DNA of 64,000 nucleotides from Hyphomicrobiales bacterium (GTDB taxonomy: Bacteria > Pseudomonadota > Alphaproteobacteria > Rhizobiales > Rhizobiaceae): positions 1 through 64,000 of the forward strand of contig UEIF01000006.1 of NCBI GenBank assembly GCA_900468805.1, given 5' to 3'. The translations under genes were made by a program, and so were the position numbers. Below are positions 26,859 to 35,210 of the stretch, one piece after another (within the stretch, counting starts at the first letter, position 1; each line of letters begins with the position of its first letter). Below the pieces are notes generated by a model. It was not told the DNA's origin. It did no database searches and saw only the letters and a list, made by a program, of their open reading frames with translations.

Positions 26859-27571
26859 AAATAGCCGTCATCAATCCGAACACGACCCCCGAGATGACCC
26901 GGGCAATCGGGGCGGCCGCGGCACGATCGGCTGCCCCGACGACCGAACTGATGATCCGCCAGTCGAACCACGGTCCCTCGGCAATCGAAGGGCCGTTCGA
27001 CGGCGCGGTCTGCCTGCCCGGCCTTCTCCAAGCCATTCAGCAGGCCGAGGCAGACGGCGCGAGCGCCCATGTCATCGCCTGTTTCGACGACACCGGACTG
27101 GATGCGGCACGAGCGCTTTCCCGCCGCCCCGTCATCGGTGTCGGCGAGGCGGCGCTCCATGTCGCAAGCCTCCTCGCTCAGGAGTTCTGTGTCGTCACGA
27201 CCCTTTCACGATCGGTGCCGACGCTGAAGATGAACATCCTGCGCTACGGATTCGAGCGCCGCTGCCCGCAGGTCCTGGCCAGCGACATTCCCGTGCTGGA
27301 TCTGCATCGGCCGGAAAGCGGAGCGCGGCAGAAAATCTCCGGCCTCATCGTTCGCGCGATGGAAAACGGCGCCGAAGCTGCCGTTCTCGGCTGCGCCGGC
27401 ATGGCGGATCTGGCCGAAACGCTGCAGCAGGACCTCGGCATTCCCGTCATCGACGGCATCGATGCCGCCGTCCGCCTGGCGGAGCTGCTGGCGGCATCCG
27501 GGCTTGCTCCCTCCAAGCGCCGCGGCTGGGCGTTTCCGTCGCGCGCCGGCGATTTCCTCAGGATGAGCTAA
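26855..27571 (+). CDS. Aspartate/glutamate/hydantoin racemase-family protein
   Basis: This is a 238-residue member of the Asp/Glu racemase superfamily, close to hydantoin racemases and maleate-isomerase-like enzymes. Both catalytic cysteines are in place: VIACFDDTGLDAA in the first half and AVLGCAGMADLAE in the second. The N-terminus KIAVINPNTTPEMT is typical of the hydantoin racemase branch. With a creatinase-like hydrolase and an importer in the same operon, a role in cyclic amide, ureide or amino acid derivative use is plausible. Its last four bases overlap the convergent RpiR gene. Confidence 0.85.
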   Translation: MKIAVINPNTTPEMTRAIGAAAARSAAPTTELMIRQSNHGPSAIEGPFDGAVCLPGLLQAIQQAEADGASAHVIACFDDTGLDAARALSRRPVIGVGEAALHVASLLAQEFCVVTTLSRSVPTLKMNILRYGFERRCPQVLASDIPVLDLHRPESGARQKISGLIVRAMENGAEAAVLGCAGMADLAETLQQDLGIPVIDGIDAAVRLAELLAASGLAPSKRRGWAFPSRAGDFLRMS

Positions 27572-28461
27572 CCTTTCGGCCGCGCCGTTTCCCGTTTGGG
27601 CGTGGCGACGTCGTCGATCAGTTCGACCATCCGGTCGATCTTGCGGAACCGTTCGACGCTTTGTTCGCCCAGCCGCGCCGCGACGGTCCAGGAGATATAG
27701 TCGATCATCGTCGCGGCGGCGGTGAAGGAGTTGAATGCCGCCAGCGAATGGCAGCGGCATCGAATGACATGGTCGGCGGCCTTGGCGCTTTCGGCCGCGC
27801 TGATATCGGTAATCAGAACCGCTATGGCGCCGGTCGTGCGGATCTCGTTCAGAAGCAGCGGAAGCTTGCGCGGCCGGCGGCGAAAAGCGAAGCAAATCAC
27901 CAGATCTCCCTCGCGAATGCCGGATAATTCATGTGCCATCGAGGTGCCGGTCGCCGGCAGGACCCGCACGTCGTTCTTGATCAGGCCGAGATAATGCGCG
28001 GCATAGTGGGCCAGACCAAAGCCATTGCGCATGCCGACCACGAAGATCCGCTCGGCCTCGACGCAGGCGCTGCAGATGGCATCCAGCGTCTGCGGCGGTG
28101 TTCCGTCCGCGGTGGCGCGAATATTGTCGATATTGGTCTGGACCACCGCCGCCAAGGTCGGGACTTCGGCGGCGTGCTGCGCGGTATCGATCGCGCCACC
28201 CTGCGGCGATCCCCAATGGATCGCCTCGCGGATCTGGCGCTTGGCGGCGGGATAGGACGAATAGCCGAGGGTGCGAATAAGTCGGGCGGCCGTCGCTGTC
28301 GAAACGCCCGCTTTTTGAGCCAGTTCGCCGGCAGTATATAGAGCCAAATCCATCTGATGCTCGAGCATGACGTCAGCCAGGCTGCGCTCAGATGGGGAGA
28401 GTTCCGCGTAAGCCGAATATATTCGTGCCTCAAGAGATTTTGTCGATTGCGAGTCCTGCAC
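27568..28461 (-). CDS. MurR/RpiR-family transcriptional regulator
   Basis: This is a 297-residue regulator with an N-terminal HTH_6 domain (LSPSERSLADVML, then AGELAQKAGVSTATAARLIRTLG) and a C-terminal SIS phosphosugar-binding domain (RIFVVGMRNGFGLAHYAAH, later VICFAFRRRPRKLP). The frame is open 100 codons further upstream, but that part has no family resemblance and odd composition. I therefore place the start at the GTG at 28461, which gives the usual family length. It is convergent with the ABC/racemase operon at 20229-27571 and is its likely regulator. Confidence 0.82.
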   Translation of the reverse strand: MQDSQSTKSLEARIYSAYAELSPSERSLADVMLEHQMDLALYTAGELAQKAGVSTATAARLIRTLGYSSYPAAKRQIREAIHWGSPQGGAIDTAQHAAEVPTLAAVVQTNIDNIRATADGTPPQTLDAICSACVEAERIFVVGMRNGFGLAHYAAHYLGLIKNDVRVLPATGTSMAHELSGIREGDLVICFAFRRRPRKLPLLLNEIRTTGAIAVLITDISAAESAKAADHVIRCRCHSLAAFNSFTAAATMIDYISWTVAARLGEQSVERFRKIDRMVELIDDVATPKRETARPKG

Positions 28462-28906
28462 GCCGATATTCCGCTGGGAACACAAGATCGTTAACCTTTG
28501 CCAAAAACCGGACCGAGGATAGATAGCTGCCACCCGGCAGCAACAGGATATTCCTGTGTTTGTGTCGTAATAAGCTTGGGCTCCACGCTCCTGAAGGGAA
28601 TCGAGCCTGACGTGCTGCAGTTTTAGCTCTAAATACCGGATAAAACTACAGTATTTTTGGATTTCACTTCCGTCCAAAACGAAAGCCTCCGGCCCAAGGT
28701 GCGGGACATCTTGAAGGTAAGAGGGTCTGATATCACCGCGGCTGACACCTGATTGCACCATTAGCTCAGGTCATTAAAGATCATCTGCGATGAAGCGCGG
28801 GATTCGTCCTTCCCCACCGCACGTCCAAAAAAATGGCATTGCGGCCCTTGCAAGTAGGGCACTTGCGCCGAGGCGATCTCTCGCTGGATCGATGCCAGCT
28901 TTCGCT
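28462..28906. other. Intergenic region, no gene recognised
   Basis: This is the region upstream of the RpiR regulator. The regulator's reading frame stays open through part of it, but the translated sequence (cysteine-rich, ISCCCRVAA) resembles nothing I know. Promoter elements could not be identified with confidence. Confidence 0.4.
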
Positions 28907-29008
28907 GAGGGCGTGAAGAAGGGCCGCGGCAGGAGCTTTGAGTGTCAGCGATCCGAAGGACAAGCGGGACCGACTGCCCGCCGTCCTCGTGTTCCGGTTT
29001 AAGCCGAA
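28907..29008. repeat. Dispersed intergenic repeat, copy C
   Basis: The stretch beginning GAGGGCGTGAAGAAGGGC aligns over about 100 bp with 44680-44780, sharing blocks such as GGCGTGA, CAGGAGC, TCCGAAGGA, GCGGGACC and ACTGCCC in the same order. It does not match a known protein family. A shorter partial copy is at 19831-19865. Confidence 0.55.
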
Positions 29009-29059
29009 CTGGCCACCAGTCGCGCTTTTTTGCGATCAACGGCCGGCCCTCTCCTGCCG

Positions 29060-29460
29060 TCACCTACCCGGCCGCACGAGCGACCGGACGATATCGATGA
29101 TGTCGTCGTCACCCGAGGCGGTCGGGTCTTCCCTGTTCCAGTCGACACCAAGCCCGATCTATAAATCGACGCCCCTCGCCTTGTTCAACTCAAACCCGTG
29201 GTTCGGCAGATCCTGCGTCCATTCCGGCACGAAGCCAATGCCAAGACCGGCCGAGACCAGCGAGAAGGTGTCGTCGCAGGTATAGGTGACATTGTCCGTT
29301 AGATCGTGCTCATCGAACTTCTCGGCGATTTAGCGCTCGCTGTGGGAGAGGTGGCGGGAAAAGAAGATAATCTTCTCGTCCATGAGATCCTCGATGTCGA
29401 TCTCGCTCTTCAAGGCAGCGGCAGCTCGTTCGTAACACCTGTCCGTGCGCAAAGTTGCCG
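29060..29460 (-). pseudogene. LysR-family regulator remnant (C-terminal ligand domain), copy 1
   Basis: On the minus strand one frame reads EIDIEDLMDEKIIFFSRHLS, then a TAA stop (about 29330), then TYTCDDTFSLVSAGLGIGFV, PEWTQDLPNHGFELNKARGV, a TAG stop at 29159-29161, and DDIIDIVRSLVRPGR before the final TGA at 29060. This is the end of a LysR substrate-binding domain with two in-frame stops and no HTH, so it cannot be functional. A second decayed copy of the same region lies at 53058-53285. Confidence 0.75.
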
Positions 29461-29536
29461 ACGACCTAGCATCTTTCAACCTCAGTGCGATCGATGTAGG
29501 GTGCAGAACGGATGAGGTTCTACCACGATCATCGAA

Positions 29537-30271
29537 ATGGCAGACAACAACGCGCTGACGCAGGAAACGAAGCAGCGTTGCGCCCGCGGGGCGACCTTTG
29601 ACCGAAAGACCGCACCCGACATGGCCGACACAGTCGTTCTTCTCCACGGCATCAAGAGGACCAGCGCTTGCATGCGCAAGTTCGAAAAGCACCTGCAGAC
29701 GCAGGGCTACATCACTCGTAACGTTGATTATCCTTCGACCCGCTACCCAATCGAACGACTGGCGAAAATCGTTGCGGCAGAAGTGGAAGATGCGGCTAAA
29801 AGCAACCGTGGAGGCCGTATTCACCTGGTCGGACATTCCATGGGCGGATTGGTCATAAGGGCGATGTTAAAGAGTTACCGACCGTCAAATCTCGGGCGAG
29901 TGGTGATGGTCGGCACTCCGAACAATGGCAGCCAGGTCGCAGATTTCTTGAAAAATCTGCCGCTGTATAAAGCGGCTTACGGCCCTGCCGGTCAGCAGCT
30001 CGTCAGCGATCAGAGCACGTTCGGCCATATTTTCGGTCCGGTGGATTTCGAACTGGGCATCATCGCCGGAACCCGGAGCATCGATCCGGTTTCGTCCTTG
30101 ATCATTGGCTATCAAAAAGCCAATGACGGCAAGGTAACTGTAGAAAGCACGCGTCTTGCAGGAGCTGCCGACCATATCGTAATCGCGGCCAACCACACCT
30201 TCATCCCATCCAACAAGACCATGTGGGCGCAAGCCCTTTCGTTTCTTCGGGACGGCAGGTTCCACCGATGA
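29537..30271 (+). CDS. Alpha/beta-hydrolase, lipase/PGAP1-like
   Basis: This protein of up to 244 residues has a lipase-type alpha/beta-hydrolase core. VVLLHGIKRTSACM carries the oxyanion-hole segment, HLVGHSMGGLVIRAM contains the nucleophilic serine of the GxSxG motif, and VVMVGTPNNGSQVADF follows as in triacylglycerol-lipase-like proteins. A late histidine (ANHTFIP) could complete the triad. No signal peptide is visible, so it is probably cytoplasmic. The start is uncertain: ATG 29621 (MADTVVLLHG) would give a compact 216-residue protein beginning at the fold. It stands alone between two decayed regions. Confidence 0.75.
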   Translation: MADNNALTQETKQRCARGATFDRKTAPDMADTVVLLHGIKRTSACMRKFEKHLQTQGYITRNVDYPSTRYPIERLAKIVAAEVEDAAKSNRGGRIHLVGHSMGGLVIRAMLKSYRPSNLGRVVMVGTPNNGSQVADFLKNLPLYKAAYGPAGQQLVSDQSTFGHIFGPVDFELGIIAGTRSIDPVSSLIIGYQKANDGKVTVESTRLAGAADHIVIAANHTFIPSNKTMWAQALSFLRDGRFHR

Positions 30272-30458
30272 GCACCTTGATGGGAAAAGAACCCTCGACC
30301 TCCGCTATTCTGTAATCGGGCAGTTGATGGGATTCGGATTGGCGCCACTCTAAGCGGCTGCCCGCTGGATGTCTGTGGACCAACACGAGGATTGACGGCG
30401 GGCGCGCGAACCGCTGACGAATAGATTGCTTCGCGCGCCCTCTAATGTGCTTAATCGC
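30272..30458. other. Intergenic region, nothing recognised
   Basis: The short stretch after the lipase-like gene shows no hairpin with a T-run and no gene. It leads into the decayed SDR and SMR/EamA fragments. Confidence 0.4.
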
Positions 30459-30536
30459 TCAGAGCTTGTAACCTCCGCTTGCCTCGATGACTTGCGCGGT
30501 TACCCAGCTTGCTTCCGTTTCTTTCGCTGAGTTCAC
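30459..30536 (-). pseudogene. Short-chain dehydrogenase C-terminal fragment
   Basis: Read on the minus strand, the final 25 codons before TGA at 30459-30461 give SAKETEASWVTAQVIEASGG followed by YKL. This is the characteristic end of classical short-chain dehydrogenases (WVTGQ-type NAD pocket, then DGG/EASGG). No catalytic Tyr-Lys region or Rossmann fold precedes it. Instead the sequence runs directly into a fragment of a membrane transporter in another frame. Confidence 0.6.
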
Positions 30537-30861
30537 CATTAAGCTGATCGAAGAGAGCCGGGATCGATTCCACTGCAATCAGGTTGGTGAGCAGCAGCTG
30601 AGAAACGGCGGAAACCGATATCGCAAGCCCCATTCCACCCTCTCTCGTCAGCCGCACCATGATGAGATTACCCACGCAATAAAGCGCGAGTGACGGGACC
30701 AACACGAGAATGCTGTTGGTCGCAATATAGGCGCGTGAAGCGGTCGCTGCGGCCAGGAATGACGCCATCGCGCCGGCGAGCCAAAGCCGGCATGTTCCGA
30801 TAATTCCAAGCCGGCGCCTTAGCAGCGATTCAGCCGTTTCTATCGCGGCCTGCCACAACAA
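30537..30861 (-). pseudogene. SMR/EamA-like membrane transporter fragment
   Basis: The minus-strand frame encodes three hydrophobic segments, with NSILVLVPSLALYCVGNLIM followed by VRLTREGGMGLAISVSAVSQ and LLLTNLIAV. This resembles the second half of small multidrug-resistance/EamA-type transporters, but the final helix is missing and the frame continues into unrelated basic sequence over the SDR fragment. It may be a truncated gene joined to foreign sequence by deletion. It could still be translated as a 136-residue product, so loss of function is inferred. Confidence 0.5.
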
Positions 30862-30917
30862 TGCTTCAAATCGCGCTTCTCATCGACATTATCCGCCTTT
30901 GCAGGAATGAAACGACC

Positions 30918-31574
30918 GTGCGCATCCTACTTGTCGAAGACGACAGCATTCTCGGCCCGTCCCTGAAGAAGGCACTAGAAAAGCATGCCTATGGCGTCGA
31001 CTGGATGCGTGACGGCCAGTCCGGTCTTGAAGCGACGGAGCATTCGGATTTTGCAGCTATTGTCCTCGACATCAACCTGCCGCTGCTCAGCGGTATCGAG
31101 CTCCTCAAAGGTGTAAGACGCAAAGGCAACGCCGTCCCCATCCTGCTTTTGACGGCGCTCGACAACGTCCGGCGCAAGGTCGAGGGTCTCGACGAGGGAG
31201 CCGACGACTATCTGGTCAAACCCTTTGATCTCGATGAATTGCTTGCCCGTCTGCGCGCGCTGATCCGGCGACGCGACGGCCGGACGGAAAGCCTGCTTCG
31301 GTGCGGCGATGTCGAGGTGGATCCGTCGGCAATGATAACGCGCAAAGCCAATATACAGGTGCACACGACGGCAAAGGAATTCCACCTGCTCAAGCTCCTG
31401 ATGGAGCGCAGCGGTCGCTACGTGACGAAAAACGATATCGAATACGCGCTTTACGATGCCTATAGCAGCGTCGAAAGCAATGCCATCGAGGTGACGATCT
31501 ACAATCTGCGCAAGAAGCTCGGCACCGAATTCATCAAATCGATCCGCGGCATCGGCTACATGATCGAACGATGA
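30918..31574 (+). CDS. OmpR/PhoB-family response regulator
   Basis: This is a 218-residue two-component regulator. The receiver domain has the acidic pair in RILLVEDDS, the phosphorylation site in IVLDINLPLLSG (Asp near residue 51), the switch Thr in LLLTALD and the Lys in DYLVKPFDLDEL. The C-terminal winged HTH (about 125-218) has TTAKEFHLLKLLMERSG and VEVTIYNLRKKLG-like elements. It resembles the QseB/PmrA/TctD branch. The start is the GTG at 30918 preceded by AGGAA; an upstream ATG (30861) would add a stretch not found in the family. Four-base overlap with the kinase gene shows a coupled pair. Confidence 0.9.
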   Translation: MRILLVEDDSILGPSLKKALEKHAYGVDWMRDGQSGLEATEHSDFAAIVLDINLPLLSGIELLKGVRRKGNAVPILLLTALDNVRRKVEGLDEGADDYLVKPFDLDELLARLRALIRRRDGRTESLLRCGDVEVDPSAMITRKANIQVHTTAKEFHLLKLLMERSGRYVTKNDIEYALYDAYSSVESNAIEVTIYNLRKKLGTEFIKSIRGIGYMIER

Positions 31575-32947
31575 GCCCTTCAACCCTTACGCGCAAGCTC
31601 TTCCTGCGGATCGCCCCCGTCGTCGTGGTGACCATCCTGGTGATCGGCGCCTTCGCCTTCAACAGCGCCACGCGCGAGATCAACAATATCTACGACGCGC
31701 AGCTTATCAACGATGCGAACGTCTTATGGGGACTGCTGCATAACCGGCTACGGCACTCGCCGGAGCGCACACCGCGACAAGTCGATGACATCGACCTCAA
31801 CATGAACAATCAGCTCGCCTTCAACGAGGACGCGGACGATTATGCCGATGCGCATATGTTCCGTGCCTGGGTGAACGGCAAGATCATGTTCTACTCCAGC
31901 ACGGCCTTTCTTGCCGACGTGCCGTACCAGAAGGCAGGCTTCACCGACCTTTCTTACGGCGGCGAGAACTGGCGGGTCTATTCGCTGCCGATCCCCGCTT
32001 CAGACATTGTCATGGAAGTCGGAGAAAAGATGTCCCTGCGTCAGACGCTGGTTTCCAACATCCTTCTGAACCTGTTCTTTCCGCTGCTCGTGCTAGTGCC
32101 GGTGATAGGCTTTCTGATCTGGCTCGGGATCCACAATGGCCTGCGGACCATCCACGGGCTTGTGCACCAGATCCGCACTCGTTCGCCCGACGATCTTTCA
32201 GCCATCGCGGTCGGGGACCTGCCGAGGGATTTTCTGCCTCTCGGAAAGTCAATCAACCAGCTTCTCGAAAAGCTCGGCCGCTCCCTGACCCTCGAGCGGC
32301 GCTTTTCTGATCTGGCGGCCCACCAGCTGCGCACGCCTCAGGCAAGCGTTAAGCTGCTGCTGCAGATGCTGGCGAGCACCGATGACCAGCAGGAGCAGAA
32401 GGCGATCATCTCGGATCTGGTGACCAGCAACAACAGAGCCACCCATCTCATCGAGCAATTGCTGCGCCTTGCCAGGGTCAGCCACCATCCGCTCAATCTG
32501 ATACCGGTTCCGCTCTACCATATGATCGCGTCGACCTTGGCGGACTTCGGCAACATCATCAACAGCCGCAATCTCGACGTCTCGCTGGAAGGCCCGGAGT
32601 CGGCCGAGATCATGACAGATGAATCGCTGCTGCAGATGATGATCAGCAACCTCCTGGACAATGCCATCAAATATACGCCGGTGGGCGGTATGATCGAGGT
32701 CATCCTCTCCTGCGAAATCGAGTTCTGGCTGATATCGATCAGCGATAGCGGACCGGGCATACCGCCCGAGGAGCGGGAGGCCGTGTTCAATCGCTTCTAT
32801 CGCCTCGACACGCTGAATGCCGAAGGTGCGGGCCTCGGGCTTGCAATCGTTGCCGACACCGCGGACCGGCTTGCCGCTTCCGTAAAGCTTTCCACACCCT
32901 CGCGGGGCAGTGGACTGCGGGTCGAGCTGCGACTGCCCAGGAACTGA
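31571..32947 (+). CDS. Two-component sensor histidine kinase
   Basis: This is a 458-residue membrane kinase. A first helix (about 14-33) is followed by a periplasmic domain of roughly 120 residues like the 2CSK_N sensor of the TctE/QseC group, then a second helix (about 163-188) and a HAMP-like linker. The HisKA phosphoacceptor is the His in LAAHQLRTPQ. The ATPase domain shows the N box SNLLDNAIKYTP, G1 box SDSGPGIP and G2 box GAGLGLAIV. It should phosphorylate the regulator encoded at 30918. Its nearest downstream neighbours are the lipid-pathway genes from 33081, 133 bp away in the same direction. Confidence 0.9.
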   Translation: MSPSTLTRKLFLRIAPVVVVTILVIGAFAFNSATREINNIYDAQLINDANVLWGLLHNRLRHSPERTPRQVDDIDLNMNNQLAFNEDADDYADAHMFRAWVNGKIMFYSSTAFLADVPYQKAGFTDLSYGGENWRVYSLPIPASDIVMEVGEKMSLRQTLVSNILLNLFFPLLVLVPVIGFLIWLGIHNGLRTIHGLVHQIRTRSPDDLSAIAVGDLPRDFLPLGKSINQLLEKLGRSLTLERRFSDLAAHQLRTPQASVKLLLQMLASTDDQQEQKAIISDLVTSNNRATHLIEQLLRLARVSHHPLNLIPVPLYHMIASTLADFGNIINSRNLDVSLEGPESAEIMTDESLLQMMISNLLDNAIKYTPVGGMIEVILSCEIEFWLISISDSGPGIPPEEREAVFNRFYRLDTLNAEGAGLGLAIVADTADRLAASVKLSTPSRGSGLRVELRLPRN

Positions 32948-32990
32948 CGCAGCACCGACGGCGTCGATCACGTCCGCGACAACGGCTCCA

Positions 32991-33015
32991 TCATTTTTCA
33001 TTTTCGCATCATTTT
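32991..33015 (+). promoter_or_regulatory. Direct repeats, candidate response-regulator box
   Basis: TCATTTT occurs at 32991-32997, 32998-33004 and 33009-33015. The last two copies are 11 bp apart start to start, the spacing used by OmpR/PhoB-family dimers. The box lies 66-90 bp before the first gene of the lipid-type cluster and directly after the two-component genes, so their regulator is the obvious candidate. Confidence 0.45.
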
Positions 33016-33080
33016 CCTCTCAGGTCAGCCTCATCGGCCGTCGTTAAACACGACCGCAAGGCAGATCGAAGGACGATTCG

Positions 33081-33764
33081 ATGCAGGTATTCTCTGATTT
33101 TGACGGCACGATTTCCATTCAGGATGTGACGGATGTCGTGCTGTCTTGTTTTGCCGAGCCTGAATGGGAAGACATCGAGCAGCAATGGAAAGACGGTCTG
33201 ATCGGATCGGCAGAGTGCATGCGCCGCCAGATCGCCCTCATCCGGGCAAGCCGTCACGAACTCGATGCGATCCTGGACACCGTTGCCATCGACCCCGGCG
33301 TCCTCGCGTTTCGCGACTACTGCCGCGTGAACGGCCTGCCCCTGACGATCGTCAGCGACGGCGTCGACTATTTCATCCGCCATGTACTGAGGCACAACGG
33401 CATCACCGATCTGCCCGTCATCGCCAATCACCTTCGCTGTAGCGTCGTCAACGGCCTTGAGAGCTACATCCTGGCACCCGCCCCAAACTCGGCCGGCTGT
33501 TCCTCCGGCTCGGGCGTGTGCAAATGCCGGGTCGTCTCCGGCATGGAGCCGCAGGTCTATATTGGCGACGGACGGAGCGATTTCTGCGTCGCCGGCAGAG
33601 CCGACCTCGTCTTCGCCAAGGACACGCTCGCCGATTACTGCGGCGACAGCAACATCCCCTTCATCGCTTTCGATGATTTCGCCGACCTGCTTTCCAAGAT
33701 GAAAGCCGTCATCCCGAGGATCGCGCGTCCGCGACGAGCGGCGCTGCAATCGAAAATCGCCTGA
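33081..33764 (+). CDS. HAD-superfamily (subclass IB, MtnX-like) phosphatase
   Basis: This 227-residue phosphatase has motif I in FSDFDGTIS (two aspartates), motif II in TIVSDGVDYF and motif IV in YIGDGRSDFCVA. The overall shape is like MtnX and phosphoserine-phosphatase-type HAD-IB enzymes. A four-cysteine stretch (CSSGSGVCKC) lies in the middle, possibly a small metal site as seen in some MtnX-like proteins. No methionine-salvage genes are nearby, so the substrate is more likely a phosphorylated precursor of the product made by the following genes. It is the first gene of a nine-gene operon. Confidence 0.82.
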   Translation: MQVFSDFDGTISIQDVTDVVLSCFAEPEWEDIEQQWKDGLIGSAECMRRQIALIRASRHELDAILDTVAIDPGVLAFRDYCRVNGLPLTIVSDGVDYFIRHVLRHNGITDLPVIANHLRCSVVNGLESYILAPAPNSAGCSSGSGVCKCRVVSGMEPQVYIGDGRSDFCVAGRADLVFAKDTLADYCGDSNIPFIAFDDFADLLSKMKAVIPRIARPRRAALQSKIA

Positions 33765-33787
33765 ACCAGAAGACCAAGAGGCCTCTC

Positions 33788-35209
33788 ATGAACATTGTGA
33801 ATGCTGAAACCTTCAACAAAAAAACGCCACTCTCCGACCTGTCGGAAGCCGAACTGCGCTTGCTGGAGGAGACCTACTGCTCTCACGGCGATACGGTTCA
33901 TTATTCGGCGGAGCCGAAATTCTTCGAAGAATGCGAAGGTTCCTACGTCTATGACGCCAAGGGAACACAGTTTCTCGATCTGCAAATGTGGTATTCCGCC
34001 GTCAATTTCGGCTACCGAAACGAAAGGCTGAATGCCGCCCTCCATCGCCAGCTGGACCGGCTGCCGCAGGTCGCTTCGCAATATCTGCATCGCGAGAAGG
34101 TCGAACTGGCCGCCATGATTGCGCAGGACGCCGAGCGCAAATTCGGCCGCAAGGGGCGCGTTCATTTCAATGTCGGCGGATCGCAGGCGATCGAGGATTC
34201 GCTGAAGCTGGTGCGCAACTATACCGGTGGCAAAAGCCTGATGTTCGCCTTCGAGGGCGGCTATCACGGCCGCACGCTGGGCGCCTCGGCGATCACCTCC
34301 AGCTATCGCTATCGCCGCCGCTTCGGCCATTTCGGCGAAAGGGCCCAATTCGTCGAGTTTCCTTACCATTTCCGCGGCGGGAAGGGCATGACGAAGGAGG
34401 AATATGGCGAACATTGTGTGCGCAAATTCGCTCGCCTCTTCGAAAGCGAATATAACGGCGTCTGGGATCCGAAGGTCGGCAGCGCAGAATATGCCGCCTT
34501 CTATATCGAACCGATCCAGGGCACCGGTGGCTATGTCATTCCGCCCGTGAACTTCTTCACCGAACTCAAGAAGGTTCTGGATCAGCACGGCATCCTGCTC
34601 GTCGTCGACGAGATCCAGATGGGTGTCTACCGGACTGGCAAACTCTGGTCGATCGAACATTTCGGCGTCTCACCGGACGTTCTCGTTTTCGGCAAGGCGA
34701 TCACCAACGGGCTCAATCCGCTTTCGGGCGTTTGGGCAAGGGAAGAAATGATCAATCCGACGATCTTTCCGCCCGGTTCCACCCACTCCACCTTTGCCAG
34801 CAACCCGATGGGTACGGCCGTCGCGCTCGAAACGATGAAGATGCTGGAAGAGGAGGATTTTGGTGCTGCGATCATGGCCAAAGGAGCATATTTCCTCGAT
34901 GGCCTCAAACAGCTCCAGAAACGCCATGCGATCGTCGGCGATGTCGACGGGCTCGGATTGGCGCTGAGATGCGAGATCTGCAACGAAGACGGTTTCACGC
35001 CGGACAAGGCGACGATGGACTGGCTCTGCGACGAGGGCATGAAGGGCGATCTCAGGGTCGGCAACAAGACCTATGGCCTCGTTCTCGATGTCGGCGGCTA
35101 CCACAAAAACGTCATCACGCTGGCCCCGAACCTGCTGATTACTCGCGGGGAGATCGACCTGGCGCTGACGCTGCTCGACCAGCTCTTCACACGTGCGGTC
35201 CGGAGGTAG
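33788..35209 (+). CDS. Class III PLP-dependent aminotransferase
   Basis: This 473-residue fold-type I enzyme is related to ornithine, diaminobutyrate and 4-aminobutyrate aminotransferases. Visible are VGGSQAIEDSLKLVRNYTGG (cofactor phosphate region), GGYHGRTLGASAIT, the aspartate in LLVVDEIQMG that pairs with the PLP ring nitrogen, and the Schiff-base lysine in VFGKAITNGLNPLSG. It moves an amino group to or from a terminal carbon, for example ornithine, diaminobutyrate or a polyamine. The adjacent ureohydrolase-fold gene starts only two bases later, so the two steps may be consecutive. Confidence 0.87.
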   Translation: MNIVNAETFNKKTPLSDLSEAELRLLEETYCSHGDTVHYSAEPKFFEECEGSYVYDAKGTQFLDLQMWYSAVNFGYRNERLNAALHRQLDRLPQVASQYLHREKVELAAMIAQDAERKFGRKGRVHFNVGGSQAIEDSLKLVRNYTGGKSLMFAFEGGYHGRTLGASAITSSYRYRRRFGHFGERAQFVEFPYHFRGGKGMTKEEYGEHCVRKFARLFESEYNGVWDPKVGSAEYAAFYIEPIQGTGGYVIPPVNFFTELKKVLDQHGILLVVDEIQMGVYRTGKLWSIEHFGVSPDVLVFGKAITNGLNPLSGVWAREEMINPTIFPPGSTHSTFASNPMGTAVALETMKMLEEEDFGAAIMAKGAYFLDGLKQLQKRHAIVGDVDGLGLALRCEICNEDGFTPDKATMDWLCDEGMKGDLRVGNKTYGLVLDVGGYHKNVITLAPNLLITRGEIDLALTLLDQLFTRAVRR

Positions 35210-35210
35210 G

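Noticed and set aside
28462..28761. N-terminal extension of the RpiR regulator by 100 codons
   Set aside because: The extra sequence has no resemblance to the family and contains an unusual cysteine cluster. The GTG at 28461 gives a normal-length protein.
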